A DNA stretch of 36,484 bases from NCBI GenBank assembly GCA_003223165.1, contig QHXZ01000025.1:1-36484 (forward strand). Direction: 5' to 3'. The notes below the pieces were generated by a model. That model had not been told where the DNA came from. It did not search any database and saw nothing but the letters and a program-made list of their open reading frames with translations. Below, piece by piece: positions 29,759 through 36,484 of this stretch. The DNA comes from Acidobacteriota bacterium (GTDB lineage: Bacteria; Acidobacteriota; Polarisedimenticolia; Gp22-AA2). A program made the translations under genes and the position numbers. Position 1 is the first letter of the stretch. Each line of letters begins with the position of its first letter.

Positions 29759-31008
29759 GCCACCTCGTGTCCCGCGGTTCCGTCGACTCCACGGCCGGGG
29801 GCCGCCGGTCCCGCGTGCACGGCGCCGGGATTCCCGGTCCACGGCTCGGACAGCCCCCTCAGGTCGCGCGTTACCTCTCCGGCGCCGAGGACCAGGACGC
29901 GGAAACGATCCCCCATGCGCTCGGGGAGGACCAGATCCTTCAGCGCTTCGCGCTCCTGGTGCCGGCGCAGGGCGTCCACCGCCTCACCCTCGCGCCCCGG
30001 CCCCGGCGCGCCGACCGGGTCGCCGAGGAGATCGAGGGCGCCGAGGGCAAGCAGGAAGCGCGCCTGCGTGGTCAGGCCCAGGCAGCGGCCCCCGGCCTGC
30101 TCGGCGGCCCTCTGCAGCGCGGTGAAGTCGAGATGCGCGGTCAGGTCCTGCTCCCCCGGCCTCTCGAGGAACGCCTCGCTCGTGCGGTGCCGATGATAGG
30201 CCAGGAGCGTCCCGCGGCGTCGCGCCGGGTGATACAGCTCGCGCGCTTCGTGGCCGTAGTCGATCACCAGCAGGTAGCCGCGCGCCAGCAGTCCGATCGC
30301 CCAGGCGATCCAGCAGGGCGCCGCGAGGTTGAGATCCGCCTCCTGCCCGTCCTCGAGCACCACGCCGGCCTCGGCCATGAAGCGACCGACCGCCTCGCTC
30401 GACGGGGGCGCCATGACCTCGACCAGGCGTCCGTCGCGGTGGTCGACGTGGACCTCGCGCGGGCCTTCCGGCGTGCCGACGAGGCGATGCACCGGGAAGG
30501 CGTCGAGCACCTCGTTGGCGAAGATCACGCCCTCGAACCCCTTGCGTCGCTCGATCGCGTCCTCCGCCACCCACTCCACCGGCAGGAGCGTCCGCCCCTG
30601 CAGCCGCGCGCGCTGGCGCGCCTGCAGGACCGGGCTCGGCTCGACCAGAAGGTAGCGCAGGGCCCGCGCGAAGCCGCCCCGCGAGCGGCCCGCCGCCTGC
30701 AGGAAGTCGGCGGCGAAGCGCCCCTCGCCGGGGCCGAACTCGACGAAGAAGAAACGCTCCGGCCGCCCGGCGCGGTGCCACATCTCCTCGGCCTGGCGCG
30801 CCACCAGGATGCCGAAGGCCTCGTGAACGCCGCTGCTGGTCAGGTAGTCCCGCCCGCCCCCCCCGCCCAGGCCCCGCGTATAGTAGCCGTGGCGGGGATG
30901 GTAGAGGCAGAGCTCCATGAAGCGCGCGAACGGGATCGGGCCGCGGCGCGCGATCTCCGCCTCGATGAGCGAGCGCAACGCGCCGGACTCCGGGTCCGAA
31001 GGGCTCAC
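29755..31008 (-). CDS. midA: MidA/NDUFAF7-family SAM-dependent protein methyltransferase
   Basis: 417 residues from a GTG at 31008, which overlaps the nuoB stop by four bases (GTGA). The family blocks are in order: [34 protein letters not shown], the SAM motif [30 protein letters not shown] and [21 protein letters not shown]. The human homologue NDUFAF7 dimethylates an arginine of the 49-kDa complex I subunit (NDUFS2, the NuoD equivalent) and is needed early in complex I assembly. Here it is coupled directly to nuoB. The C-terminal 30 residues are low-complexity. A longer in-frame reading is a nuoB shadow. The protein methylation role in bacteria is inferred. Confidence 0.9.
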   Translation of the reverse strand: MSPSDPESGALRSLIEAEIARRGPIPFARFMELCLYHPRHGYYTRGLGGGGGRDYLTSSGVHEAFGILVARQAEEMWHRAGRPERFFFVEFGPGEGRFAADFLQAAGRSRGGFARALRYLLVEPSPVLQARQRARLQGRTLLPVEWVAEDAIERRKGFEGVIFANEVLDAFPVHRLVGTPEGPREVHVDHRDGRLVEVMAPPSSEAVGRFMAEAGVVLEDGQEADLNLAAPCWIAWAIGLLARGYLLVIDYGHEARELYHPARRRGTLLAYHRHRTSEAFLERPGEQDLTAHLDFTALQRAAEQAGGRCLGLTTQARFLLALGALDLLGDPVGAPGPGREGEAVDALRRHQEREALKDLVLPERMGDRFRVLVLGAGEVTRDLRGLSEPWTGNPGAVHAGPAAPGRGVDGTAGHEVA

Positions 31009-31586
31009 CGGGCGGCCCCCGACGTGGCGGGCTCCGCCACCGTGGCGCGCCTGCGGTCCCGGCGGGCCCCCTCCTCCACCAGCCGCTGCACCTTCATGAT
31101 CCCCTCGATGAGGGCCTCGGGACGCGGCGGGCAGCCGGGGATGTAGACGTCGACCGGGATCACCTCGTCCACTCCCTGCGTCACCGAGTAGGAGCGGAAC
31201 ATTCCGCCCGATGAGGCGCAGGCCCCCATGGCGATGACCCACTTCGGCTCCGGCATCTGGTCAAAGATACGCTTCACCGCCGGCGCCATCTTCTTGGTCA
31301 CCGTCCCGGCGACGATCATCAGGTCCGCCTGGCGCGGCGAGAAGCGCAGCGCCTCCGCGCCGAAGCGGGCCACGTCGTAGCGCGGCGCCACCATCGCCAT
31401 CAGCTCGATGGCACAGCAGGCGAGCCCCATCGGCATCGGCCAGAGGGAGTTCTTGCGCCCCCAGGCGACGTAGTCGGCCAGCTTCGTGGTCATCACCCAC
31501 TGATCGTGCGCCTGCTGGTCGTCGGCCACCCGCATCGGGTCCCGCACGGCGCCGCCCGCCGCGCCGCCGGTCTTCGTCTCGCTCAT
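31005..31586 (-). CDS. nuoB: NADH-quinone oxidoreductase subunit B (PSST)
   Basis: 193 residues. The four ligands of cluster N2 are visible: Cys57-Cys58 (GLACCAIEL), Cys123 ([10 protein letters not shown]) and Cys152 ([11 protein letters not shown]). The surrounding YDVARFGAE and [14 protein letters not shown] are standard NuoB. A charged N-terminal extension of about 25 residues precedes the core and a basic tail of about 20 follows it. It forms the quinone-reducing end of the peripheral arm with NuoD. The ATG at 31586 overlaps the nuoI stop by four bases. No nuoA, C, D, E, F, G, H or J-N is in the window, so the gene is separated from the usual nuo operon. Confidence 0.95.
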   Translation of the reverse strand: MSETKTGGAAGGAVRDPMRVADDQQAHDQWVMTTKLADYVAWGRKNSLWPMPMGLACCAIELMAMVAPRYDVARFGAEALRFSPRQADLMIVAGTVTKKMAPAVKRIFDQMPEPKWVIAMGACASSGGMFRSYSVTQGVDEVIPVDVYIPGCPPRPEALIEGIMKVQRLVEEGARRDRRRATVAEPATSGAAR

Positions 31587-32095
31587 CGGTGCGTCCCGCT
31601 CCCCGCCTCCGCCGTCAGGTGGGCCCACTTCTTGATCGGGTCGGGGCGGATCCCGCCCATCTCGAGCAGCCTGTCCTTGTGGTAGATCATCTCCTCCCGG
31701 TTCACTCCCACGGTGGTGTACTCCTTGGTGAGGAAGATCGCCTGCTCGGGGCAGACCTCCTCGCAGTAACCGCACATGATGCAGCGCAGCATGTTGATGT
31801 CGAACACCTTCGGCCCCTTCTCGACCCCGGTGGGGATCTCCTGGGCCTCGATGTGGATCGCCTTCGGCGGACAGACGTACTCGCACAGGAAGCAGGCCAC
31901 GCACTTCACACGCGCCTGGTCGTCCCGCACCAGCGCCGGCAGGCCCCGGTAGTTGTCCGGCAGCTTCCAGGTCTCCTCCGGGTACTGCATCGTGACCTTG
32001 CGGCGGAAGATGTGGCGCAGGGTGATCCACATCCCCTTCAGGATCGAGGGGAGGTAGGTCGCGGCCAGCAGCCCCGCGTGGGCCGCTCGCTTCAC
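31583..32095 (-). CDS. nuoI: NADH-quinone oxidoreductase subunit I (TYKY)
   Basis: 170 residues from the GTG at 32095, chosen because GAAGGGGA lies close upstream and it follows the iscU-like stop by 11 bases. Residues 14-30 are a membrane-associating helix as in NuoI. Two eight-iron ferredoxin motifs follow: [12 protein letters not shown] and [12 protein letters not shown] (C-x2-C-x2-C-x3-C-P), the ligands of clusters N6a and N6b. It hands electrons from the NADH arm to N2 in NuoB. The order nuoI before nuoB differs from the usual nuo operon order. A longer in-frame reading to 32335 is the shadow of the scaffold gene. Confidence 0.95.
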   Translation of the reverse strand: MKRAAHAGLLAATYLPSILKGMWITLRHIFRRKVTMQYPEETWKLPDNYRGLPALVRDDQARVKCVACFLCEYVCPPKAIHIEAQEIPTGVEKGPKVFDINMLRCIMCGYCEEVCPEQAIFLTKEYTTVGVNREEMIYHKDRLLEMGGIRPDPIKKWAHLTAEAGSGTHR

Positions 32096-32106
32096 CGGCG
32101 TCCCCT

Positions 32107-32520
32107 TCAGCGGCACGGCGCCCCCCCGGCGGCCACGGAGGCGGAGGCTTCGCGGTAGCGCCGCAAGGCCTCGCGGATGGCCTGCTCGGCCAGGACGGAG
32201 CAGTGCAGCTTCGACTCGGGCAGCCCGCCCAGGGCGGCCACGACGTCCTGGTTGCTGAAGCGGTCGAGGGCGGCCAGGTCCATCCCCTGGATCAGGATCG
32301 TCGTCATGCTCCCCGCGGCGATCGCCGCCGTGCATCCGAAGCTCTTGAACCTGGCCTCGATCACCCGGCCGTTCTCGATCCTCAGGCCGATCTTCAGCAC
32401 GTCCCCCGAGGCGGGATCGCCGACCTGGGCCACCGCCGGGCTGCCGAGGATCTCCCCGACGTTGCGAGGATTGCGGTAGTGGTCGAGCACCACCTCATTG
32501 TACCTGCCGGCCACCGCCAT
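32107..32520 (-). CDS. iscU: IscU/NifU-N-type Fe-S scaffold with one ligand Cys replaced
   Basis: 137 residues from the ATG at 32520. The IscU fold is clear: [14 protein letters not shown] at the N-terminus, [11 protein letters not shown] with Cys63, and [12 protein letters not shown] with His106-Cys107. The first scaffold cysteine, normally in P-A-C-G-D, is serine here: Ser38 (codon TCG at 32409-32407), while the following Asp40 is kept. Cys136 near the C-terminal end (GGAPCR) is extra and outside the family core. IscU assembles [2Fe-2S] clusters using three cysteines, so this protein may be a specialised acceptor, a ligand-exchange variant, or use Cys136. It is first in the nuoI-nuoB-midA-mrp run, about 20 kb from iscS. 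Confidence 0.9.
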   Translation of the reverse strand: MAVAGRYNEVVLDHYRNPRNVGEILGSPAVAQVGDPASGDVLKIGLRIENGRVIEARFKSFGCTAAIAAGSMTTILIQGMDLAALDRFSNQDVVAALGGLPESKLHCSVLAEQAIREALRRYREASASVAAGGAPCR

Positions 32521-32602
32521 CGGACCTCCCACCGTCGCGGCCCGTGCCTCCGGGCGCGACACGCGGGGCGCGCGCGAAAGCGGACCGTTTCGCTCCGTGA
32601 TG

Positions 32603-32632
32603 ATCCTAGGCGGCTCTCTCGAGTCGTGTCAA
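32603..32632 (-). promoter_or_regulatory. Promoter of the iscU-nuoI-nuoB-midA-mrp operon
   Basis: On the minus strand a perfect TTGACA (32627-32632), which includes the TGA stop of the HEAT-repeat gene, is followed after 18 bases by TAGGAT (32603-32608). Transcription would start near 32596, about 75 bases before the iscU-like ATG. The bases just after the -35 read ACGACT, the same as one half of the Rrf2 operator at 12269-12293, but the second half-site is not matched. Confidence 0.65.
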
Positions 32633-33528
32633 GGAGCGCCCGGGCGCGGCGCGGCGCCGTAGGCGTCGATCGCCAGGCGCGCCGCCTCCCTGATCCGGAG
32701 GTCGGGGGCCGAGGCGGCCAGGCGCGCCAATGGCTGGCGGCCCTCGGGGGCGCGCAGCAGGGCGAGCCCCCGGATGGCGTTGAGCGCCGCATCGCCTTCC
32801 CGCGGAGCCCCTTCCCCCCTCGCACCGGCCGGCGCGCCGGGAGCGTCGAGCATCTGGATCAGGACCGGCACCGCCGCCGGGTCGCCCAGGCGCGCCAGGG
32901 CGAGCGCGGCATTCCAGCGCACGTCCGTCTCCCGGTCCTGGAGCGCCGCGCGCAGGACCGGCTCCGACGAACGGTCGCCGAGGGCGCCCAGGGCGAAGAC
33001 GGCCATGGCGCGCACGCCGCGATCCGGGTCGGCCGCGGCGGCGCGCAGCTCGGGGCACGCCGGCGCCCCGCCCGCCTGCATCAGGCCCCAGACGGAGAAC
33101 AATCGCGTCTGCGCGTCACCGTCGTGCGCGCCCTCGCGCAGGGCTGCGGCCGCGCGAGCGTCGCCGCTCTGTCCCAAGGCCAGCGCCAGGTAGCGGCGGA
33201 GCTTGAGGTCGCGCCGCTCCCCGGCCTCGCGGAAGGCGGAGACGAGATCGGGCAGCACCCGGCTGCGGGCCTGCCGGTCCTCGCTGCGCAGCAGCAGGGA
33301 CAGGTCGTAGCCCGACTGCCAGCGCTTGACGTCTCCCACGTACGGCGCCAGGAACCCCTCGTAGTGCCGCAGACCGTCGAGCGTCGCCCCCGCGTCCGGC
33401 CGTCGGCTGCGCAACATCTGCAGGCCGAAGAAGACGCTGACCAGCACCGCCACCAGGGACAACGGGACGATGAAGAACTGCAGCACGACCTTGAGGTCGC
33501 TTCTGCCTTCGATGTCCGGCTCGCTCAA
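32629..33528 (-). CDS. Membrane-anchored HEAT-repeat protein
   Basis: 299 residues. Residues 15-37 form one membrane helix (VLQFFIVPLSLVAVLVSVFFGL). From about residue 95 to the end the sequence is made of HEAT/PBS-lyase-like repeats of about 30-35 residues (for example RRYLALALGQSGDARAAAALREG, MAVFALGALGDRSSEPVLRAAL, WNAALALARLGDPAAVPVLIQML). Such alpha-solenoids scaffold protein complexes. The TTG start at 33528 overlaps the upstream stop (TTGA), which supports this unusual codon. It lies in a coupled run with the zinc-ribbon and multi-helix membrane genes. Function is unknown. Confidence 0.8.
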   Translation of the reverse strand: MSEPDIEGRSDLKVVLQFFIVPLSLVAVLVSVFFGLQMLRSRRPDAGATLDGLRHYEGFLAPYVGDVKRWQSGYDLSLLLRSEDRQARSRVLPDLVSAFREAGERRDLKLRRYLALALGQSGDARAAAALREGAHDGDAQTRLFSVWGLMQAGGAPACPELRAAAADPDRGVRAMAVFALGALGDRSSEPVLRAALQDRETDVRWNAALALARLGDPAAVPVLIQMLDAPGAPAGARGEGAPREGDAALNAIRGLALLRAPEGRQPLARLAASAPDLRIREAARLAIDAYGAAPRPGAP

Positions 33529-34007
33529 CCGCGCACCTGCTCGCTCTCGGGGATGACGACCGCCCGCGCACGGGCCGCCACCGACTCGGCCACGTGCAGG
33601 TCGAAGGCGCCGTGCGCGGCGCTTTTCCGGAAGCCACGGTGCTGGGCCCCGCAGCCGTAGCAGACCGTCACGTCGGGCAGGAGGCGGTAGAGCGCCGCGT
33701 CGAGGATCGTGGCCGCGAGCAGGCTGAGGCCCCAGGTCGGCACGCTGAGGAGCGCCGCCAGCGCGAAGATCCCCAGGCCGAGCTTACGGTTGAAGTCCTT
33801 CTGGACGTACAGCCGATCGAGGCCGCAGCACAGGCAGCGCTCGAGCCGGCCCGCTTGCGGGGCGGGGCGCAGGGGTTGCTCCTGCCCGCAGCCGGGACAG
33901 CGGCCGACGTCGATCGGCCCGTCCCCCACGGGGGCGAAGATCGCCCGCCCGCAGCGATCGCAGGCGAAGGCGACGGTCGGTCCGCGGCCTGCCGCGTCTC
34001 GGCTCAC
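33525..34007 (-). CDS. Zinc-ribbon membrane protein of unknown function
   Basis: 160 residues from a GTG at 34007 that overlaps the upstream stop by four bases (GTGA). Cys pairs at 16/19 and 37/40 form a first ribbon; Cys58, Cys60 and Cys61 (CLCCG) and Cys116/Cys119 (CYGCG) suggest a second metal site split around the hydrophobic segment at about 77-105. The C-terminal part contains HGAFDLHVAESV. Residues upstream in the same frame, up to 35288, are shadow of moaA and the membrane gene. A metal-binding, membrane-attached adaptor is the best description. I do not recognise the family. Confidence 0.78.
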   Translation of the reverse strand: MSRDAAGRGPTVAFACDRCGRAIFAPVGDGPIDVGRCPGCGQEQPLRPAPQAGRLERCLCCGLDRLYVQKDFNRKLGLGIFALAALLSVPTWGLSLLAATILDAALYRLLPDVTVCYGCGAQHRGFRKSAAHGAFDLHVAESVAARARAVVIPESEQVRG

Positions 34008-34819
34008 AGAGCCACTCCTTCGGCCACCGTCAGGTAGCGCGCCAGGAACTCTCCCATGAGCACGAAGATCACCGCGATGTAGAGGATCCCGGTCGCCGAC
34101 TGCGTCGAGCGGAGGCGTGCCGTCTCGCAGACCATGTAGGCGAGGACGGCCGGGCCCAGGATGCCGAAGATCACCCGGGGCCAGAAGAACATGGCCCGGT
34201 CCACGGACATCCCCCGCAGGAAGCCGGCCACCCCGAGGGGTGACGCCGCGGCCGCCGACAGGACGGCCGCCGCGACGATCGCCGCCCGCAGTCCCACCGC
34301 CCAGGCCAGCAGGCGGGCCAGCCGGACGAGGTGGCTCACCGACAGGCGGGAGCGCACCAGGTACCAGTGACCCAGGTTCATCGCGACGATCACCGAGCCG
34401 AGCAGGGCGGCGGCGGACAGGGCACTGGCGGCGAAGATCCAGCCGGCGCCGCCGGCGGCGGCCCGCCAGCCGTCCGCCCCCGTCGCCAGCAGGGCCGCGA
34501 CCGCGGCCGCGGCCAGGAGGCCCCTGCCGCTCCCGGCGTGCGGCCGGTAGAGGGCCGTCACGAACGCGATCACGAGGAGGAGCGCCGCGGCCGCCGCCAG
34601 CGATGCCAGGCCGCCCGCCCGATGGCCGGGGTCCGCGAGCATCGCGAGCGGGCCCGGCCGGAAGGGCGTGGCGAGGCAAAGGGAGCCGAACGCCAGGGCG
34701 GCGTTGAAGGCGAAGAAGAAGCGGCCCAGATCCGCGAACGGCGGGACCAGCAGGCCCGCCAGGATCCCGGCCGCCGTGCTGGTGAAGAACCCGCTCGCGA
34801 TGCTGCCTCCCGCCGACAC
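34004..34819 (-). CDS. Multi-pass membrane protein of unknown function
   Basis: 271 residues with about eight hydrophobic helices. Charged or polar landmarks inside or next to helices are IVAMNLGHWYLVRSRL (with a His-Trp-Tyr cluster) and TQSATGILYIAVIFVLMGEFLARYL near the C-terminus. The layout is loosely reminiscent of DmsC/NrfD-type membrane subunits but no defined motif proves this. The start chosen is the GTG at 34819, which has GGAGG five bases upstream; a GTG at 34849 is also in frame. It lies 62 bases after the moaA stop and overlaps the zinc-ribbon gene by four bases. Confidence 0.72.
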   Translation of the reverse strand: MSAGGSIASGFFTSTAAGILAGLLVPPFADLGRFFFAFNAALAFGSLCLATPFRPGPLAMLADPGHRAGGLASLAAAAALLLVIAFVTALYRPHAGSGRGLLAAAAVAALLATGADGWRAAAGGAGWIFAASALSAAALLGSVIVAMNLGHWYLVRSRLSVSHLVRLARLLAWAVGLRAAIVAAAVLSAAAASPLGVAGFLRGMSVDRAMFFWPRVIFGILGPAVLAYMVCETARLRSTQSATGILYIAVIFVLMGEFLARYLTVAEGVAL

Positions 34820-34881
34820 CGTGCCCTCCGGGGGGCGGAAGGATAGCACAAGGCGCCCCGCGACCCTGCGCGGACAGGCTC

Positions 34882-35910
34882 CTAGCCGCCGATCTGCCAC
34901 ATCTTGCGTGGGAGGCGGTCGTCGTAATAGCGCTGCAGCTCGAGGCAGCCGCCCCGCTCCTTGGCGGCCACGTCGGCGAGCGCCGCGGCGGCGATCTCCT
35001 CGTCCGATCCTCCGCCCCGCAGGATGGCGCGCACGTCCGTCTCGCGGCGCGCGAACAGGCAGTTGCGCAGCATGCCGTCCGCCGTGAGGCGGATCCGGTC
35101 GCAGTCGCCGCAGAACGGCTCGGTGACCGGATTGATGAAGCCGATGTCACCCAGGCCGTCCGCGAAGCGGAACAGGGTGGCCGGCGCCGCGGGCCGGTCG
35201 CGTCCGACCGGGAGCAGGGGATGGATCGCCTCGATGCGGCGCCGCACCTCCGCGCCGGGGACCAGCCGATCGAGCTCGAGCGGCTCACCGCCTCCCAGCG
35301 GCATGAGCTCGATGAAGCGCACCTGGTAGGGACGCTGCCGGGCGATCTCGGCGAAGCGCGGGATCTCCTGGTCGTTCACGCCGCGCATCAGGACGACATT
35401 GATCTTGATCGGCACGGCACCCAGGCGCTCGAGCACGGCCAGCCCTTCCAGGGCCGGGGCCAGGGCGTCGCGCCGGCTGGCCGCCTGGTAGGCGGCGGGC
35501 TCCAGGGAGTCGAGATGGACGTTGAAGCGCTTCACGCCCGCCGCGAGGAGCGGCTCCGCCAGCGTTGCCAGGAGCAGTCCGTTGGTGGTGACCGCGAGGT
35601 CCTCGATCCCTTCGATCGCCGCCAGCATGGCCGCCAGGGCGGGAAGGTCCCGCCGCAGCAGCGGCTCCCCGCCGGTCAGCCGCACCTCGCGCACCCCGAG
35701 CGACGCCAGGACGGAGACGACGCGGCGGATTTCCTCGAAGGTCAGGATGCGGTTCTTGGGGAACCAGCCCACCCCCGTGGCCGGCATGCAGTAGAGGCAA
35801 CGCAGGTTGCATCGGTCGGTGACCGAGATCCGCAGGCTGCGTGCGACCCGGCCGAAGCGATCGAGCAGGGCATCGCGGGACACGGCGGGACGGGTGGGCG
35901 CGGTGATCAT
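34882..35910 (-). CDS. moaA: GTP 3',8-cyclase, molybdenum cofactor biosynthesis
   Basis: 342 residues. The radical-SAM motif C-x3-C-x2-C is in DRCNLRCLYCMPA. LTGGEPLLRRDLP (the G-G-E motif) and INVVLMRGVNDQEI follow. The second cluster motif C-x2-C-x13-C is in FCGDCDRIRLTADGMLRNC. The C-terminus ends in Gly-Gly (QIGG), needed for activity in MoaA. It converts GTP to the first cofactor intermediate with MoaC. No other moa/moe gene is in the window. The ATG at 35910 lies close to a TATAAT at 35920-35925. It heads the run with the three unknown membrane or scaffold proteins. Confidence 0.95.
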   Translation of the reverse strand: MITAPTRPAVSRDALLDRFGRVARSLRISVTDRCNLRCLYCMPATGVGWFPKNRILTFEEIRRVVSVLASLGVREVRLTGGEPLLRRDLPALAAMLAAIEGIEDLAVTTNGLLLATLAEPLLAAGVKRFNVHLDSLEPAAYQAASRRDALAPALEGLAVLERLGAVPIKINVVLMRGVNDQEIPRFAEIARQRPYQVRFIELMPLGGGEPLELDRLVPGAEVRRRIEAIHPLLPVGRDRPAAPATLFRFADGLGDIGFINPVTEPFCGDCDRIRLTADGMLRNCLFARRETDVRAILRGGGSDEEIAAAALADVAAKERGGCLELQRYYDDRLPRKMWQIGG

Positions 35911-35919
35911 GGCACCCTG

Positions 35920-35925
35920 ATTATA
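35920..35925 (-). promoter_or_regulatory. Consensus -10 box TATAAT for moaA
   Basis: A perfect TATAAT on the minus strand ends ten bases before the moaA ATG, so the message would start about three bases ahead of the codon (short or absent leader). The -35 region is occupied by the hairpin at 35931-35952. Confidence 0.55.
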
Positions 35926-35930
35926 ACCGC

Positions 35931-35952
35931 GGCCGCCCCTCGATGGGCGGCC
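35931..35952 (-). terminator. Perfect 8-bp GC hairpin between the ferredoxin gene and moaA
   Basis: GGCCGCCC and GGGCGGCC are exact reverse complements with a six-base loop. It starts six bases after the ferredoxin stop. The downstream bases (GCGGTTATAAT) contain only a weak T run, so it is either an imperfect intrinsic terminator or a site that overlaps the moaA promoter. Confidence 0.5.
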
Positions 35953-35958
35953 CTGGCC

Positions 35959-36333
35959 TTAACGGCCGCAGGAGGAGGAGCCGGGATCGCTCTCCCCGCC
36001 CGGGGAGGGCTCCTCGGAGGGGGGCGTCGGCGTCTCCCGCTTCTTGAACAGCAGGCGCTGGATCACGCGGCCCCGGATGAGGTGCTCGCGGACGATCTCC
36101 GCCACGTCCTGCGGCTTCACCGCGCTGTAGACCACGCCGTCCGGGTAGATGATGACGTTGGGGCCGTAGGTGCAGAGCCCGAAGCAGATGCACTGCGTCT
36201 CCTTGACGGAGGCGGGCAGGGACTGGCGCACGAACTCCTTGCGGAACTCCTGGCGGACGCGCGCCGAGTTGCGCTCGCCTCCGCAGCGGGGTCCGGTGCA
36301 GATGAGGACATGCTTGCTGAAGGGCAGGTTCAC
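35959..36333 (-). CDS. Thioredoxin-like [2Fe-2S] ferredoxin
   Basis: 124 residues. The N-terminal VLICTGPRCGG and the later CICFGLCTYGPNVIIYPDG carry the four cysteine ligands of a thioredoxin-like [2Fe-2S] ferredoxin (also seen in the NuoE C-terminal half). It probably transfers electrons in the cytoplasm. A YPDGVVYSAVKPQDVAEIVREHL segment closes the fold; the last 30 residues are Ser/Pro/Glu-rich and end in SSSCGR, a tail not needed for the core. The GTG start at 36333 lies seven bases after the RidA-like stop. The redox partner is unknown. Confidence 0.88.
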   Translation of the reverse strand: MNLPFSKHVLICTGPRCGGERNSARVRQEFRKEFVRQSLPASVKETQCICFGLCTYGPNVIIYPDGVVYSAVKPQDVAEIVREHLIRGRVIQRLLFKKRETPTPPSEEPSPGGESDPGSSSCGR

Positions 36334-36340
36334 GGAGCGC

Positions 36341-36484
36341 CTACTCGACTTCCAGGACGGCCTCGAGCTCGAAGCAGGCGTTGAGAGGCAGCTCGGCGAC
36401 GCCCAGCACGAGCCGGGTGTGCTTTCCCCTGTCGCCGTAGAGCTTGACCATGAGCTCCGAGGCCCCCTCCATGATCTCGAACGC
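36341..36484 (-). CDS. RidA/YjgF-family protein, C-terminus (runs off the right edge)
   Basis: 47 residues before the TAG at 36343-36341. ASELMVKLYGDRGKHTRLVLGVAEL in part, followed by PLNACFELEAVLEV, matches the C-terminal half of the RidA-like subgroup that has G-x-x-x-H-x-R...G-V-x-x-L-P-L-N. Typical RidA deaminates reactive enamine/imine intermediates; this variant has Ala-Cys at the place where the catalytic Arg stands in RidA proper, so it is probably not a classical enamine deaminase. The N-terminal half lies outside the window. It is seven bases upstream of the ferredoxin gene and probably cotranscribed. Confidence 0.82.
   Translation of the reverse strand, partial: AFEIMEGASELMVKLYGDRGKHTRLVLGVAELPLNACFELEAVLEVE

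Noticed and set aside
33525-35288. 587-codon minus-strand frame joining the zinc-ribbon protein to a long upstream part
   Set aside because: Only the last 160 codons read as protein; the upstream part is the shadow of moaA and of the membrane gene, and a GTG overlapping the previous stop gives a better start.
1-36484. CRISPR arrays, insertion sequences, rRNA or tRNA genes
   Set aside because: No repeated spacer-like units, transposase reading frames with terminal repeats, or structured RNA gene patterns were seen by eye. A covariance-model scan would be needed to exclude small RNAs.

Overview
The window is a very GC-rich, densely packed bacterial chromosome segment. It has about 43 protein-coding genes, no gap over about 205 bases, and no rRNA, tRNA, CRISPR array or insertion sequence that I can see. 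A lipobox lipoprotein, a SurA/PpiC-type exported isomerase and a CHASE8 sensor indicate a cell envelope of Gram-negative type. The mix (dehydrogenase complex with tandem E1-alpha genes, oversized ThyX, deoxyhypusine-synthase-like gene, scattered Isc and Nuo genes) fits an Acidobacteriota-like lineage. That placement is inference; no marker gene in the window fixes it.

Layout. 1-4085: the N-terminus of a CHASE8 sensor, facing a GlcG/HbpS-like protein across an intergenic region with two related dyads, then a leftward metabolic run (methyltransferase, Nudix, SDR, thioesterase, DJ-1/PfpI). 4203-8339: an exported protein of unknown function, an MFS exporter, ThiO, and a deoxyhypusine-synthase-like gene broken by a small internal deletion. 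8499-9786: a lower-GC cassette with a Dam-like adenine methylase and a 132-residue PD-(D/E)XK nuclease. 9921-12318: a leftward Isc operon (Rrf2 regulator, iscS, iscA, small TPR-like protein) with a consensus promoter and an IscR type-1-like operator. 12293-20100: one operon for a 2-oxo acid dehydrogenase complex (lpdA, two E1-alpha genes, E1-beta, E2) running directly into lipB and lipA. 20102-23679: an aminotransferase V, a two-copy ThyX-like protein and trmB. 23701-27556: bcp, an unknown protein, a Rieske ferredoxin and a PAP2 lipoprotein, then aspA and a small membrane protein. 27579-28634: a parvulin isomerase. 28670-32632: iscU-like, nuoI, nuoB, midA and mrp. 32629-36484: moaA leading into three coupled genes for uncharacterised membrane or scaffold proteins, a thioredoxin-like [2Fe-2S] ferredoxin, and the C-terminus of a RidA-like protein.

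How the genes fit together. Iron-sulfur and lipoyl chemistry dominate. The Isc operon supplies sulfur and clusters. LipA uses Fe-S clusters to make lipoate for the E2 encoded two genes upstream. A separate operon joins an atypical IscU-like scaffold to the two complex I subunits that hold clusters N6a, N6b and N2, together with bacterial relatives of two mitochondrial complex I assembly factors, NDUFAF7 (MidA) and Ind1/NUBPL (Mrp). That operon is the strongest candidate here for a biologically interesting, little-described unit. Most leftward operons use ATGA, GTGA or TGATG stop/start overlaps, which helped fix the starts.
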